Assembly: GCF_001562055.1 (NCBI RefSeq)
Contig: NZ_LLWE01000019.1
Span: 124,001-188,000, forward strand
Direction of reading: 5' to 3'
Source of the DNA: Polycladidibacter stylochi
GTDB taxonomy: Bacteria; Pseudomonadota; Alphaproteobacteria; Rhizobiales; Stappiaceae
DNA length: 64,000 nt
Positions 10,501-19,493 of this stretch are shown here, piece by piece (the stretch's first letter is position 1; every line of letters starts with the position of its first letter). The notes below the pieces were generated by a model, which was given only the letters and a program-made list of their open reading frames with translations, searched no databases and was not told the DNA's origin. Both the position numbers and the translations under genes were made by a program.

Positions 10501-10693
10501 GCTGGGCCACACTTTCTTCTAGTGTTTTGGCATCAGCACCAATATAGGCAGCCGTTACCTGCACTGTTGGTGGGGCAATTGTTGGGTACTGCGATACAGG
10601 AATAACCTTAATCGCAATTATACCAACCAAAACAATGACAATTGAGACAACGAGCGCCAGCCTTGGCCTACGGATAAAAACATCATAGATCAT
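7556..10693 (-). CDS. RND multidrug efflux permease (AcrB/MexB type)
   Basis: Inner-membrane proton-driven exporter of the HAE-1 family. The 1045-residue length is that of AcrB. It starts with the typical N-terminus (FIRRPRLALVVSIVIVLVG and PTIAPPTVQV). The proton-relay residues are present: the Asp pair in GIVVDDAIIVVENVER and the Lys in LAGKNAILMNEF. Two large periplasmic loops and twelve hydrophobic segments are seen. The stop codon of the membrane-fusion gene lies 3 bp upstream of this start, so the two are one operon. No outer-membrane channel gene is beside them, so a TolC-like protein from elsewhere must complete the tripartite pump. Substrates cannot be inferred. Confidence 0.96.
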   Translation of the reverse strand: MIYDVFIRRPRLALVVSIVIVLVGIIAIKVIPVSQYPTIAPPTVQVTAAYIGADAKTLEESVAQPIEGSVNGVDGMRYMKSTSSSDGTYALTIYFELGVNPDIAAVNVQNRVSAIESKLPREVRDLGVSVQKRAGDMLMGFAFFSPKATHDGLFISNYVSINIIDELKRINGVGDAMVMGAREYSMRIWVDTDKLRTLNMTTEDVIRAVQSQNKQAAVGRVGAAPVNNDQKLQFTVTAKGRLLSPEEFSNIILRANKDGSYVRLSDVARVELNSASFDAEAKFNQQESAMVGIFLTPGANAVAVAEAVNYRIETLKERFPDDFEVTSMFDTSLFVNEMIKKVLHTLLEGFVLVTVVVYVFLGRMRATVIPLVAVPVAIIGAVAVSYILGYTANTVSLLALVLAIGIVVDDAIIVVENVERIMHEEPDLSPAKATSKAVSEIAGPVLAITFVLLSVFVPVAFLPGSTGVLFREFAITISAAMVLSAVNALTLSPALCAILMRPGELSGPMAKVTRWIDNLGHGYANIIKRIVHLSALSIPVVVGCVLLAMFITSKTPDGFVPAEDKGYAMVLVNLPPGASLNRTEAALKKADDIIHRDPAVKDTTIVSGFNLLAGGTTSNAGVIFVKLKDYEERTSRDLSSFAFVFRMYRALAALPDAVYFPVNPPAIDGLGSVGGFEYVMEALEGQDPTELAAISNALIVAANQSEDISGFFTTFEAATPQVHVDLDRDKAQVLGLDIASVYNALQATLGGYYINDFNLLGRTWSVRLQAEKQYRSELSDIGKINVRTKDGEMVELSSVIDTSLTRGANSITRYNNYRAVSFNGNAAPGAGLGQAMTSMEAISKTALPDGYAFEWTGLALEQQQSAGQTVIVLSLAFLFAYLFLVALYESWNTPIPVLLSVAPAITGALASLWIFGLAFDVYAQIGLVILIALAGKNAILMNEFSLEKRTHGYGLVESAIEGARLRFRPVMMTSLAFSAGLVPLVISKGPGAGAMVAVGVPVLSGMVTSFTVGIFLIPTLYTAFQWMREKAGWTPEKENAARAGL

Positions 10694-10696
10694 GGG

Positions 10697-11848
10697 TTAT
10701 TGCCCTGCTAATTGCGCTTTGACAGTTACACCGGGTCTTACTTTTTGAATACCAGAGGTGATTACCAGCTCACCTTCAGTCAGACCCTTTTTCACGATGA
10801 CCAGGCCATCTCTTTGTGAAGCAATTTCGATACGCTTTTGCTGGACTTTGTTCTCTTTATCAACAGTAAGCAGGTAGGCACCTTCTTGGTCCAGCAGCAA
10901 AGCATTTTGCGGAACGGTTAGAACCGGCTTTTGGTTCTTTTCACTTATGACAATATCAACCAATTGTTTATCGAAGAGAACATTGCCTGGATTTGGAAAG
11001 ACCACACGTGCTGTGACCGTATCCGTTCCTGGATTGGCTTGCGCGTCCAAAAAGTCCAATGTGCCTTCTTTGTTATAAAATGATCCATCTGTTAAGCGTA
11101 GCTTGACGCTCAACTGAGACGCATCAACATGTAACATTTTACTTTTCATAATTGTTGCTTGAGGTATAGGAAACGCAACCCTGATGGGATCGAGAGATGT
11201 TACAGTCGCTAATGTACCGCTTGCCGCTGTCACATAGGCACCTTCTTGGTAGTTGGCTTTGCTGATAACACCCGTCACAGGCGCTTTGATTTCGGTGTAT
11301 GATAAATTCAGCTTAGCAAGTTCCAGCTCGGCTTTTCGTTGCTCCAAGGAAGCATTGGCCTGCTTCAAGTTGGCTTTCGCTGTATCAAGCTCTGATACCG
11401 AGATTGTATCTTTGTCGACAAGTTGTTTTTTTCGGTCAAAATCCACTTTCGCCAAATCAACCTGTGCCTGCGCGAACTCCATGTTTGCTTCGGCTTGATC
11501 TACGGCAAAAACATAGGGTTTCCGTTCGATTTCGAACAGCGTTTGCCCTTCATTAACCGACTGGCCTTCTTTGAATAGGAATTTACCCAAAAACCCGCCG
11601 ACACGGGCAATTAGGGCAACATTGCTAATTGATTCTGTGCGACCAGCGTAAACTAAAGACGCATCCACCTGTTGCATCTTTGCTTTTTCAACAATGACTG
11701 CTGGAGCCGGTGCCCCTTCTGGCGATGGCTGTGCGTATGCACCAGTTGAAAAAAGTAGTCCAAGGGCGGAAATTGCAATTATTCTTTGGCTAGTATGCTT
11801 TACGTTACGCAAACACAAGGCTTGACGCACTCTTTTTCTTATTTTCAT
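10697..11848 (-). CDS. RND efflux membrane-fusion (periplasmic adaptor) protein
   Basis: Periplasmic adaptor of the AcrA/MexA family, 383 residues. A signal sequence (RIIAISALGLLFSTGAYAQ) is followed by beta-barrel, lipoyl (GQTLFEIERKPY and APVTGVISKANYQEGAYV) and a coiled-coil hairpin at about 95-170. The C-terminal membrane-proximal domain ends GIQKVRPGVTVKAQL. The lipoprotein Cys found in AcrA is absent, so this adaptor is probably released by signal peptidase I. The frame can begin at a GTG (11857), but the ATG at 11848 gives a normal signal peptide. It is the first gene of the pump operon. No linked TetR or MarR regulator is visible. Confidence 0.93.
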   Translation of the reverse strand: MKIRKRVRQALCLRNVKHTSQRIIAISALGLLFSTGAYAQPSPEGAPAPAVIVEKAKMQQVDASLVYAGRTESISNVALIARVGGFLGKFLFKEGQSVNEGQTLFEIERKPYVFAVDQAEANMEFAQAQVDLAKVDFDRKKQLVDKDTISVSELDTAKANLKQANASLEQRKAELELAKLNLSYTEIKAPVTGVISKANYQEGAYVTAASGTLATVTSLDPIRVAFPIPQATIMKSKMLHVDASQLSVKLRLTDGSFYNKEGTLDFLDAQANPGTDTVTARVVFPNPGNVLFDKQLVDIVISEKNQKPVLTVPQNALLLDQEGAYLLTVDKENKVQQKRIEIASQRDGLVIVKKGLTEGELVITSGIQKVRPGVTVKAQLAGQ

Positions 11849-11994
11849 GGGGTCCACTCATGCGCAAACAACTCAACCTATCGCAAAGTTAAGCAATATT
11901 CACAACTATTTCATTAAGATATAGTCTTCGGTTTTTCATTGTAGCCAGTTTACCAGCTAAAATTCATTGCCGAGATTATGCATGATGCAAACCC

Positions 11995-12024
11995 AAAAGC
12001 CTGTGATTGCAATCACAGGCTTTA
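11995..12024 (-). terminator. Intrinsic terminator after the hexapeptide acyltransferase
   Basis: GCCTGTGATT and AATCACAGGC (11999-12008 / 12011-12020) form a 10-bp stem with a very short loop. On the minus strand it is followed by TTTTGGGTTT, 40 bp after the acyltransferase stop. It also has a T-rich end on the plus strand, so it could work in both directions. Confidence 0.75.
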
Positions 12025-12061
12025 TTTATTTCACATGTTAACAATATATAAGCAGTGATAA

Positions 12062-12697
12062 TTACTTGTATTTCTCAATAAAGGCATCGATTGATAGCGC
12101 TCTAATATCTTTTAGACTCGCCTTTAATTTATCTCTGGGCCAATCCCAATAGGCAATTTCCATCAGCTCTTCCGCCTGTTGGGAGGTAAACCTTGATTTA
12201 ATTGACCGTGCCGGTACTCCCGCTACTATCTCATAGGGTCGTACATCTTTACTCACAACGGCACCTGCACCAATAACTGCGCCCGTACCAACATTAACAC
12301 CTGCAAGTATGGTCACACCATGGCCAATCCAAACATCATGGCCAATTGTAACCCAATGTTGGCGGCGGTGATTGAAGAAATCATCATCATCAGACCCCAA
12401 GTTGTAACTTTGGGAACGATAAGTCCAATGATGTTGGCTGGCACGCCAAACCGGATGGTTGCCAGGGTTAATACGACAGTCACTGGCTATTGAGCAAAAT
12501 TTCCCTATTGTTGCCCATATGGCCTGGCCGCGTGCACAAATGTACGAGTAGTCGCCCATCTCCACCTCTTCCAAAGAGGTATTTTCTCCAACCGATGTCC
12601 ACAATCCAAGTTCACAGCCAATTACCAATGCATTCCCATGGATTTTCGGCTTTTCTCCCAAACCACTTGTCGACGCATGTACATGTTCTTTTTGCAT
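12062..12697 (-). CDS. Left-handed beta-helix acyltransferase, phn_thr-fam type
   Basis: A 211-residue hexapeptide-repeat transferase. It strongly resembles the TIGR03308 group (phosphonate-associated acetyltransferase) by [64 protein letters not shown] and the C-terminal YWDWPRDKL. The residues [10 protein letters not shown] include the catalytic His of xenobiotic acetyltransferases. Members usually sit in phn (C-P lyase) operons; no phn gene is nearby, so this copy is an orphan and its acceptor is unknown. The ATG at 12697 is preferred to a TTG at 12712. Confidence 0.8.
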   Translation of the reverse strand: MQKEHVHASTSGLGEKPKIHGNALVIGCELGLWTSVGENTSLEEVEMGDYSYICARGQAIWATIGKFCSIASDCRINPGNHPVWRASQHHWTYRSQSYNLGSDDDDFFNHRRQHWVTIGHDVWIGHGVTILAGVNVGTGAVIGAGAVVSKDVRPYEIVAGVPARSIKSRFTSQQAEELMEIAYWDWPRDKLKASLKDIRALSIDAFIEKYK

Positions 12698-12774
12698 AAC
12701 AACAATTCCCAATCTAAAGCAATATCACCGCAAGGTTGCGCTTAATATAAGAGACTATTATTTTAAGGAGAGTT

Positions 12775-13590
12775 TTGTTCTCTTTTGGTATCTGCATGCA
12801 TAAACAGCAAAATAAATTTCGGATCTTACTACGTAAGCTATATTTTGGTGATGGTAAACTAAGCCTATTTTGGCGCTGGGGATTGTTTACCTTTGATATC
12901 ATCACGATTGGTTATTTCTTAATTACTGCCACGCTAGATTTAAGCCATACTGCCCTCGACTTACATCAGATCGACTACATAATCGGCTTTGTTCTGCTCA
13001 CCGATTATTTCTTTAGAATATATATTTCTGCCCGACCGGTTAAAAGTTGTTTCGAGGCAACTGCACTCGCGGACCTACTGGTTATCCTCTCGCTTTTTGC
13101 AGCTGCATTTATCGAAAATCTGGGCTTCTTGCGTGTGGTTCGCATGCTGCGCTTACTGCGATCCTATCACGTCCTGAAAGACCTTAGAAACGCGTCCAAA
13201 TGGTTCGCCAAAAATGAAGAAATCATCCATTCTGCACTGAACCTATTTGTTTTTATCTTTGTCATTAGCGCTATTGTTTATGTTCTTGAGGCCCATTTAA
13301 ACCCGGCTATCAATTCATTTATGGATGCGCTCTATTTTACTGTCACCACGCTGACAACCACCGGCTATGGCGATATTACAATGAGCGATACTCTAGGTCG
13401 CGGCATTACAATCATCATTATGATATTTGGTGTGGCCTTATTTCTACGGCTGGTACAAACCATATTCCGTCCTGCAAAAGTACGTTACCCCTGCCCGACC
13501 TGCGGTTTGAACCGACATGATCCAGACGCTGTTCACTGCAAGCACTGCGGAAATACACTCAAAATTCCCAGCGAAGGTGATTGGCAGTAA
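12775..13590 (+). CDS. Voltage-gated-like potassium channel with C-terminal zinc ribbon
   Basis: A 271-residue six-helix channel subunit. S1-S4 form a voltage-sensor-like domain, S4 carrying regularly spaced arginines (RVVRMLRLLRSY). S5, pore helix and S6 surround the selectivity filter TTLTTTGYGDI. The C-terminus ends in a treble-clef-like ribbon with four cysteines (CX2CX11CX2C, from PCPTCGLNRHD), an unusual addition with no known regulatory role. The start is uncertain: TTG at 12775 has AAGGAG only four bases ahead, while an ATG at 12796 lies too far from it. The gene is divergent from the acyltransferase. K+ selectivity is inferred from the intact GYGD filter. Confidence 0.88.
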   Translation: MFSFGICMHKQQNKFRILLRKLYFGDGKLSLFWRWGLFTFDIITIGYFLITATLDLSHTALDLHQIDYIIGFVLLTDYFFRIYISARPVKSCFEATALADLLVILSLFAAAFIENLGFLRVVRMLRLLRSYHVLKDLRNASKWFAKNEEIIHSALNLFVFIFVISAIVYVLEAHLNPAINSFMDALYFTVTTLTTTGYGDITMSDTLGRGITIIIMIFGVALFLRLVQTIFRPAKVRYPCPTCGLNRHDPDAVHCKHCGNTLKIPSEGDWQ

Positions 13591-13812
13591 TCTTTTAGAA
13601 ACTCAAGCCATCTAATATATCTTCGTCAGGCTGGTATGACCAGTTCACCAGCGCTCATTTAGAAAGCGCAGACACGGCGATCACTTGTGGCGATGAACTA
13701 GCGAAAAGTAACCTATTCATCGCCCATTTTGCTCCATAGCAGTCTGATTGGGAATAGCAGCAACTGCGACATGCTATTTGCTCAACTTGCCACTGTTCAT
13801 GGGACAACCACA

Positions 13813-15222
13813 ATGCATTGCGACCAATTCGCCCTACCCTTAACGATCCACTCGCAAGATGCACTGGTAAGCTGGAATAAATGTGTACTCGCATTTCTGC
13901 AACACGGAAGCAAAACGCCCGACTACCTTCAGGCAACGCTCTCACAAGACGAAAACTTTGCATTGGCCCACGCGGTGCGCGGCTTAATGCTGCTATTGCT
14001 TGCCAAACGAGAATTAGTGCTAGAAGCACATAAGTCACTTCGCAAAGCAAAAGAAATTGCTCGAGCTATCAAGCAAAGTAAACGTGAGCTGGTATATGTT
14101 GATGCGCTTGAGATGTGGCTTGAAGGACGCCCGAGTGCCGCTGCCGCTTGCCTTGAGGCTTGTAATTCCAATTATCCCGATGATGCTTTGATGTTTAAAA
14201 TTGGCCAAGCAATGCGCTTTATTCTTGGCCACTCCTCACGAATGCGGCAGGCCTGCGAAGTAATAGCGCCAAAACAGAATATTGATTTAGCAACCCATGG
14301 GTATGTTTTGGGTTGTTTTGCATTCTCGCTAGAGGAAACCGGAGATTATGTGCGGGCCCGTTCAACCGGATTGGCAGCACTGGAACGAAACCCAAAAGAT
14401 GCTTGGGCTTTGCATGCTGTAGCGCATTGCTATGATATGTGCGGCCAAAGCAAAGAGGGTATTTTGTGGCTAAAGAACAGGCGAGAGCTGTTTGCGAACT
14501 GCAATAACTTTTCCTATCACTTATGGTGGCATTTGGCATTAATGCATCTGGACCAAGGGCAATATGTTGAAGTGCTTGATTTATATGACACAAAAGTACG
14601 TGCAGAGCATACAGATGATTTTCGCGATATTTCCAACGCCGCTTCACTGCTGCTTCGCTTAGAGCTGGAAGGTATTGATGTTGGCGCGCGTTGGCAGGAA
14701 CTGACGGAAATTAGCGAGCATCGTTTAAACGACATGTCAAACATGTTTGCCAGCCTACACTACCTCACAAGTCTACTGGCTGGCGGGGAGCAAACATGTG
14801 TTGAGCAGTTACAAACCTGCCTCAGCCAATTTGCGCACAATACAAGTGACGAATTAGGCGCAACAGCGAAACTTAGTGCCCTGCCAGAGGCTTACGGACT
14901 CGCCCACTTCAGCCATGGCAACTATCTTTCCGCTTATCATTATATGGCCCAAGCCAGACCAAACCTAATTCGTATTGGTGGCAGCCATGCACAACGCGAT
15001 ATTTTTGAACGCATAATTATAGAATCAGCGTTGCGAGCTGGACTTATTACCGAATGCCGCAGCTTACTTGAGGACAGACGGCGCTATCGCGGGGGAGACG
15101 ACCACTTTGGACGCACCCGCCTTACCGCTTGTGAGCGAATGACCGAGCAATTAGCATCTCCATTATACAGCTCCAAGATGCGAACTCGTAGTTATGGCCA
15201 CTCGTTTGGAGTGGGTATTTGA
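13813..15222 (+). CDS. Tetratricopeptide repeat protein, TTC38-like
   Basis: About 469 residues of alpha-helical repeats without signal peptide. The stretches ALAHAVRGLMLLLLAKRE, HGYVLGCFAFSLEETGDY, AWALHAVAHCYDMCGQSKEG and YHLWWHLALMHLDQGQY are characteristic of the TTC38 family, found from bacteria to man and without a settled biochemical function. Longer starts exist (TTG at 13729, ATG at 13771), but the family similarity begins close to the ATG at 13813. The stop codon overlaps the TTG start of opgC (TTGA), so the two proteins are probably made together, suggesting a link to glucan modification that is only inferred. Confidence 0.7.
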   Translation: MHCDQFALPLTIHSQDALVSWNKCVLAFLQHGSKTPDYLQATLSQDENFALAHAVRGLMLLLLAKRELVLEAHKSLRKAKEIARAIKQSKRELVYVDALEMWLEGRPSAAAACLEACNSNYPDDALMFKIGQAMRFILGHSSRMRQACEVIAPKQNIDLATHGYVLGCFAFSLEETGDYVRARSTGLAALERNPKDAWALHAVAHCYDMCGQSKEGILWLKNRRELFANCNNFSYHLWWHLALMHLDQGQYVEVLDLYDTKVRAEHTDDFRDISNAASLLLRLELEGIDVGARWQELTEISEHRLNDMSNMFASLHYLTSLLAGGEQTCVEQLQTCLSQFAHNTSDELGATAKLSALPEAYGLAHFSHGNYLSAYHYMAQARPNLIRIGGSHAQRDIFERIIIESALRAGLITECRSLLEDRRRYRGGDDHFGRTRLTACERMTEQLASPLYSSKMRTRSYGHSFGVGI

Positions 15223-16385
15223 AAGCTGACGCAGCAAGGCCAAGCAAACCTCTATTTGATGATCTGCGCGATATTCGGCTAGATTTTTTCCGTGGGCTTG
15301 CCATGGCAATTATATTTATTGCGCACTTTCCCGATAATCAGTTGACGCTCTGGATACCTGCCCGTTTTGGCTATTCTGATGCTACAGAAATATTTGTTTT
15401 TTGCTCCGGCATGGCTTCAGGACTGGCATTTGGAAAAGTCTATCAGAAAAAAGGATATATACAAGGAACACAAAAGATTAGCTTTCGTATCTGGCAAGTC
15501 TATTGGGCACATATTTGTCAGTTTATCGTTATCGCAAGTATTCTGATTTACCTGACTACGAACTTTTCCTTTAATCGCGATTATGTAGATGATTTAAATC
15601 TCTATCCTTTTTTTAAGGAACCCACATACAATCTTCCAGCCCTGCTATATTTGGGATACGTTCCAAATTACTTCGACATTCTGCCCCTATATCTGATTAT
15701 TCTAGCTGCGATACCGCTTGTTATTGCCGTTGAGCGCTATTTTGGAGCAACTGTGGCAATGTTGTTTTGTCTCTCTGTCTGGGCAGTTTCCCAATTCAGT
15801 GTTTTGGAGCTCTCGGCTGAACCTTGGTCAAATCGAACTTGGTTTTTCAACCCCTTTGGTTGGCAAATACTGTTCTTCGTTGGTTTTGCACTGAGTAGTG
15901 GCTGGATTAAAATTTCACCATTCTTATATCATCGGGCATTGATATGGGCTTATAGCATTGTTTTGCTTATACTTATCCCCTTTGCGCATTATTCAATCAA
16001 TCAAAGTATTCCCAGTTTTCATGGGTTGGCCGAGTTTTTGCGGCAATTGTCTCAAAAAACTGCTTTAGGCCCACTGCGCTTACTGCACTTTTACTGCCTC
16101 GCCATGATTGCTGTATATTTTTCCGGCCCTGAGGGCGCTAGATTGCATTGGCGTGCGCCATTTTCATATTTACAAATCTTCATCGTTGCATTGGGGCGCA
16201 ATTCGCTTGCTGTTTTTATAGCAAGCCTTTTAATTTGCCAGCTACTGGCAATTGTGCGCGACCATAGTTTGGGACGTGGTAGCCTTCTTGTTGACTGTGG
16301 TTTTACTTTAATCGGCTTTCTTGTTCTTTATACGATTACGATTATTAGCCAGAATTATCGGGGGTACTTAAGACGTATTCTATAA
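15219..16385 (+). CDS. opgC: OpgC-type integral membrane acyltransferase (glucan succinylation)
   Basis: A 388-residue protein with about ten hydrophobic helices. The N-terminal DIRLDFFRGLAMAIIFIAHF and the FGYSDATEIFVFCSGM stretch are hallmark OpgC family sequence. OpgC of Rhodobacter sphaeroides succinylates osmoregulated periplasmic glucans. The start is a TTG that overlaps the TGA of the upstream TPR gene, and no in-frame ATG precedes the conserved region. The convergent opgH gene ends 23 bp away, consistent with a shared glucan pathway even though the two are not co-transcribed. The true acyl group is not determined by sequence. Confidence 0.88.
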   Translation: MKADAARPSKPLFDDLRDIRLDFFRGLAMAIIFIAHFPDNQLTLWIPARFGYSDATEIFVFCSGMASGLAFGKVYQKKGYIQGTQKISFRIWQVYWAHICQFIVIASILIYLTTNFSFNRDYVDDLNLYPFFKEPTYNLPALLYLGYVPNYFDILPLYLIILAAIPLVIAVERYFGATVAMLFCLSVWAVSQFSVLELSAEPWSNRTWFFNPFGWQILFFVGFALSSGWIKISPFLYHRALIWAYSIVLLILIPFAHYSINQSIPSFHGLAEFLRQLSQKTALGPLRLLHFYCLAMIAVYFSGPEGARLHWRAPFSYLQIFIVALGRNSLAVFIASLLICQLLAIVRDHSLGRGSLLVDCGFTLIGFLVLYTITIISQNYRGYLRRIL

Positions 16386-16408
16386 AACACAGACCGTGCA
16401 ACGTGTTA

Positions 16409-18385
16409 TCATTCTGCTTTGCCTCTGTTTTCTCGCGCACGTAAGTGTGACAATGTCTCACCCGGATCGCTTTCTTCCGGAATACACCATAATTTTAGAT
16501 TACGTGTCTTGGCACTCAATAGCGGCCCCGATGAATAAACAGCATAAGGAATAGCTATAAGTGGACCAATGACAACAAATGAGAGTAACCAGAGGCTGGA
16601 AAAGCCATAGGCTATCATGACCACCAGCCCAAGCACTCCCCACAGTGTGTGCAACTTCATAAGTCGGTAAGACTGCCCCCAAGTCATTTGATGGTTGCCT
16701 CTATGCTGCCTTGCCCACTTCTTTTTGCCAATTGTAAACAAGCCAATCATAAATTTCGTGTGAGAAAAAGCCAGAATAGGAGATATGAGAACAGAGAGGA
16801 GCAATTCACTAACAGCAGAATAGAGTAGTGCCAACATTCCTCCCATCTGATTACGTCGCTGCTTAGTGAGCAAACAATCAATGAGGCCCAAAAGCTTAGG
16901 GCTCATAACAACACACATCATAATAATCAGCAGTTTTGGCCCCAATTGTGGATCAAAATAAGTCACCCCTCCTGACTTCGTATGTATTTGCCATATTCCT
17001 GTTATTGTAGCGATAGCCACAAACCCGAGCCAAGCGGGAGAGCTGACGTACATTAGAATAGCCATTACAAGCTGTAGTCGGCTTAGCGCATTCAACTTGC
17101 TTTCGCCCAACAGAAGAAAGTATTGCAGGTTCCCATGACACCAGCGTAAATCCCGCTTGAGAAACTCAGAAAGGTTGACCGGGTTTTCTTCATAGCTGGT
17201 GGTCTCAAATGGCCACACACGCACATCATAACCGGCAGCATGCATCAACTTTGCCTCAAGCAAATCATGGCTAAGGATGGCCCCGCCCAGCGGACCACGA
17301 ACGTTAACCGGAGAGAGTAAACAGTATTTTGTAAACGGCTTAATGCGAATAATGGCATTGTGCCCCCAATATGGCCCGTTATCGCCCAACCACCAAGCGG
17401 CTCCTATAGTATGAAGCCGCATGCCAATTCGCATGGACCATTGAAAAATCCTTGCAAATGCGGTTGGTGCAGGTCTTGCAATAACCAAGCCTTGTAGAAT
17501 GCCCAGTTTAGGATCTGCATCCATTTTTTCTATGAGACTACAAATAGATGATGCGGACATATAACTATCAGCATCAAGTGGGATCATGTAAGTATACAAA
17601 TGACCATATTGCTTGACAAATTGCGCGATATTTCCCGCCTTAAAGCCGGTATTCTCAGTTCGCCTTCGATATGTAATTGGCAGTTGAGATTGCCATTTGC
17701 CCTTAAGCTCTTGCAGCATCACGGCTTCATTTTCAATAATAACTGGCTCACTTGAATCACTAAGAATTGCTAATGCAATTTTACTAAGCTGTTTTTGTCG
17801 GTGCAAATCCTCAAGCATTGCATCCAGCTTGGCAGCAACTGAATTGCAGTCTTCATTACGAATGCAAGATACCAAAAGGGTTTGGTGTTTTTCTTTTTCT
17901 AAGCCTTCACCTGCCACTTTTATGGTTGAACATGAAGCGCCGGTGTAGACAATCTTTTCCAGCTTTTTTTGAGGTAATCTGAGAAGTAAAAATCCTAAGA
18001 ATGTATTCCAAAAACCAAATACCAACCAAGGTAACGAGATGCAAAAACAAATGAATAGAGCAAGTTTAGATAAGAGGAAACCGCTTGAAAACAGCGTCAT
18101 ACCCATAAAAGCAACTAGGAATACCAAACTAAGCGAAGTGAGCGTTAGAAAAACCAACCTACGCCGGGTTTGAGTTTTCAGATTTTTTACATACTCGGGA
18201 GATTTATAAAGCTCCTGCCACTCAAGCGTGGCACCATTATTACTCAGCGTGGCGGTATGATGGCACTTGTTGCCATGAACAACCACAGAACTGAGTACTG
18301 TTTCCTTTGAGCTCTTGTGAGCATGGGACTGTGAAGCCTGGTTTTCTGCCTGTGTTTTTGGCAGTTTACGAGAGTACTCACGCAT
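16409..18385 (-). CDS. opgH: Glucan biosynthesis glucosyltransferase OpgH
   Basis: Membrane-embedded GT2 processive glucosyltransferase that builds the linear backbone of osmoregulated periplasmic glucans from UDP-glucose. Visible features are two N-terminal transmembrane helices (about 70-120), the GT-A domain with SDSSEP and the DADSYM metal-binding motif, the acceptor motif KRDLRWCHGNLQY (Q/R-x-x-RW type), and several C-terminal helices. It is about 658 residues, shorter than the 847 of E. coli and closer to the shorter alphaproteobacterial forms. Start uncertain: ATG at 18385, or TTG at 18415. No opgG homologue is in the window, so the branching/periplasmic partner must lie elsewhere. Confidence 0.92.
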   Translation of the reverse strand: MREYSRKLPKTQAENQASQSHAHKSSKETVLSSVVVHGNKCHHTATLSNNGATLEWQELYKSPEYVKNLKTQTRRRLVFLTLTSLSLVFLVAFMGMTLFSSGFLLSKLALFICFCISLPWLVFGFWNTFLGFLLLRLPQKKLEKIVYTGASCSTIKVAGEGLEKEKHQTLLVSCIRNEDCNSVAAKLDAMLEDLHRQKQLSKIALAILSDSSEPVIIENEAVMLQELKGKWQSQLPITYRRRTENTGFKAGNIAQFVKQYGHLYTYMIPLDADSYMSASSICSLIEKMDADPKLGILQGLVIARPAPTAFARIFQWSMRIGMRLHTIGAAWWLGDNGPYWGHNAIIRIKPFTKYCLLSPVNVRGPLGGAILSHDLLEAKLMHAAGYDVRVWPFETTSYEENPVNLSEFLKRDLRWCHGNLQYFLLLGESKLNALSRLQLVMAILMYVSSPAWLGFVAIATITGIWQIHTKSGGVTYFDPQLGPKLLIIMMCVVMSPKLLGLIDCLLTKQRRNQMGGMLALLYSAVSELLLSVLISPILAFSHTKFMIGLFTIGKKKWARQHRGNHQMTWGQSYRLMKLHTLWGVLGLVVMIAYGFSSLWLLSFVVIGPLIAIPYAVYSSGPLLSAKTRNLKLWCIPEESDPGETLSHLRARENRGKAE

Positions 18386-18490
18386 GGGTTTCGTAGCCCT
18401 TTTGTTTTTCTCCAAGTTTTCATGAATTCCTTAGGGTTGCGTTTCATCGCATACTAATAAGCGCCCCACCCCGAAAAACAGGGCGGTTTG

Positions 18491-19468
18491 ATGAAAAAAC
18501 TTGCGCATTCTCTCTGGTATAAAGCACCATATACTATTGATATATTTAAAGAAAACCTATCAAAACCCTCTAGTAACCACGTTTTACTAAAAGGGCTATT
18601 CTCTGGCATAAGCCGCGGCTCTGAAGCCCTTGTTTATCGCGGCGGTGTACCTGAGCAAGAATATAAGCACATGCGTGCGCCTATGCAGCAGGGGGAGTTC
18701 TCGTTCCCTGTTAAATACGGATACTGCTTTGTTGGTGAAGCGGTTGAGGACTTTCAGTACGGGGATAAAGGGCAGCGTTTCTTTAGCCTCGCACCGCATC
18801 AGGACTTCCAGTACATTTCACAGGATATGCTGATCCCTATTCCGCATGACATCCCATCTATTCGCGCCTGCCTGGCCGCCAATATGGAAACAGCTTTAAA
18901 TGCAATATGGGATAGCTCAGCTAGTCTTGCGCAGTCCATAACTATCGTGGGTGGTGGGACTGTTGGCTGTTTGGTTGCTTATTTGCTGGCTCAATTACCC
19001 GCAACAAAAGTTCATCTTGTCGACATCAACCCGAAGCGCAAAACACTGGCTGAAACAATGGGAGGCATTTTTTGCTTACCAGCAATGGCCCCCGAGGAAC
19101 AAGATGTGGTTTTTCATTGTAGTGCCAGTCATCAAGGCTTGCAAACTGCCATTAACTGCGCAGGGTTTGAGAGCGAAGTTGTTGAATTGTCTTGGTTTGG
19201 AGATCAAACTCTCCAATTGAATTTAGGGGGGAGCTTTCATCGTAAAAGACTTCGTTTACTGAGCAGTCAAGTTGGGCAGGTGAGCCAGCGGCAACGGGCG
19301 AGGCTAACCCACGCACAACGATTATCTAAATCTCTAGAGCTACTTAATAACCCCATACTCGATTGTCTTCTTGCGCCACCCATAGACTTTTTTAAAGCCC
19401 CTAAGTTGTTGCCCCCAATACTTGAAGGCAAGACAGACACCCTTTGTCAGACGATAAACTACAGTTAA
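18491..19468 (+). CDS. Zinc-free MDR dehydrogenase, first gene of a pterin-like cluster
   Basis: A 325-residue medium-chain dehydrogenase/reductase. The N-terminal GISRGSEALVYRGGVP and FPVKYGYCFVGEAVE resemble the BchC-like subgroup. The dinucleotide loop is VGGGTVGCLVAYLLA. The Cys/His set that binds catalytic zinc in alcohol dehydrogenases is absent, so hydride transfer without catalytic zinc is expected. It is followed, 25 bp later, by a PTPS-like gene, then a glycosyltransferase and a methyltransferase on the same strand. This implies reduction or oxidation of a glycosylated or alkylated intermediate. Substrate unknown. The ATG at 18491 directly follows a TTG that is less likely to be used. 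Confidence 0.75.
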   Translation: MKKLAHSLWYKAPYTIDIFKENLSKPSSNHVLLKGLFSGISRGSEALVYRGGVPEQEYKHMRAPMQQGEFSFPVKYGYCFVGEAVEDFQYGDKGQRFFSLAPHQDFQYISQDMLIPIPHDIPSIRACLAANMETALNAIWDSSASLAQSITIVGGGTVGCLVAYLLAQLPATKVHLVDINPKRKTLAETMGGIFCLPAMAPEEQDVVFHCSASHQGLQTAINCAGFESEVVELSWFGDQTLQLNLGGSFHRKRLRLLSSQVGQVSQRQRARLTHAQRLSKSLELLNNPILDCLLAPPIDFFKAPKLLPPILEGKTDTLCQTINYS

Positions 19469-19493
19469 CAGAAAAAATATATAGGATTTTTTA

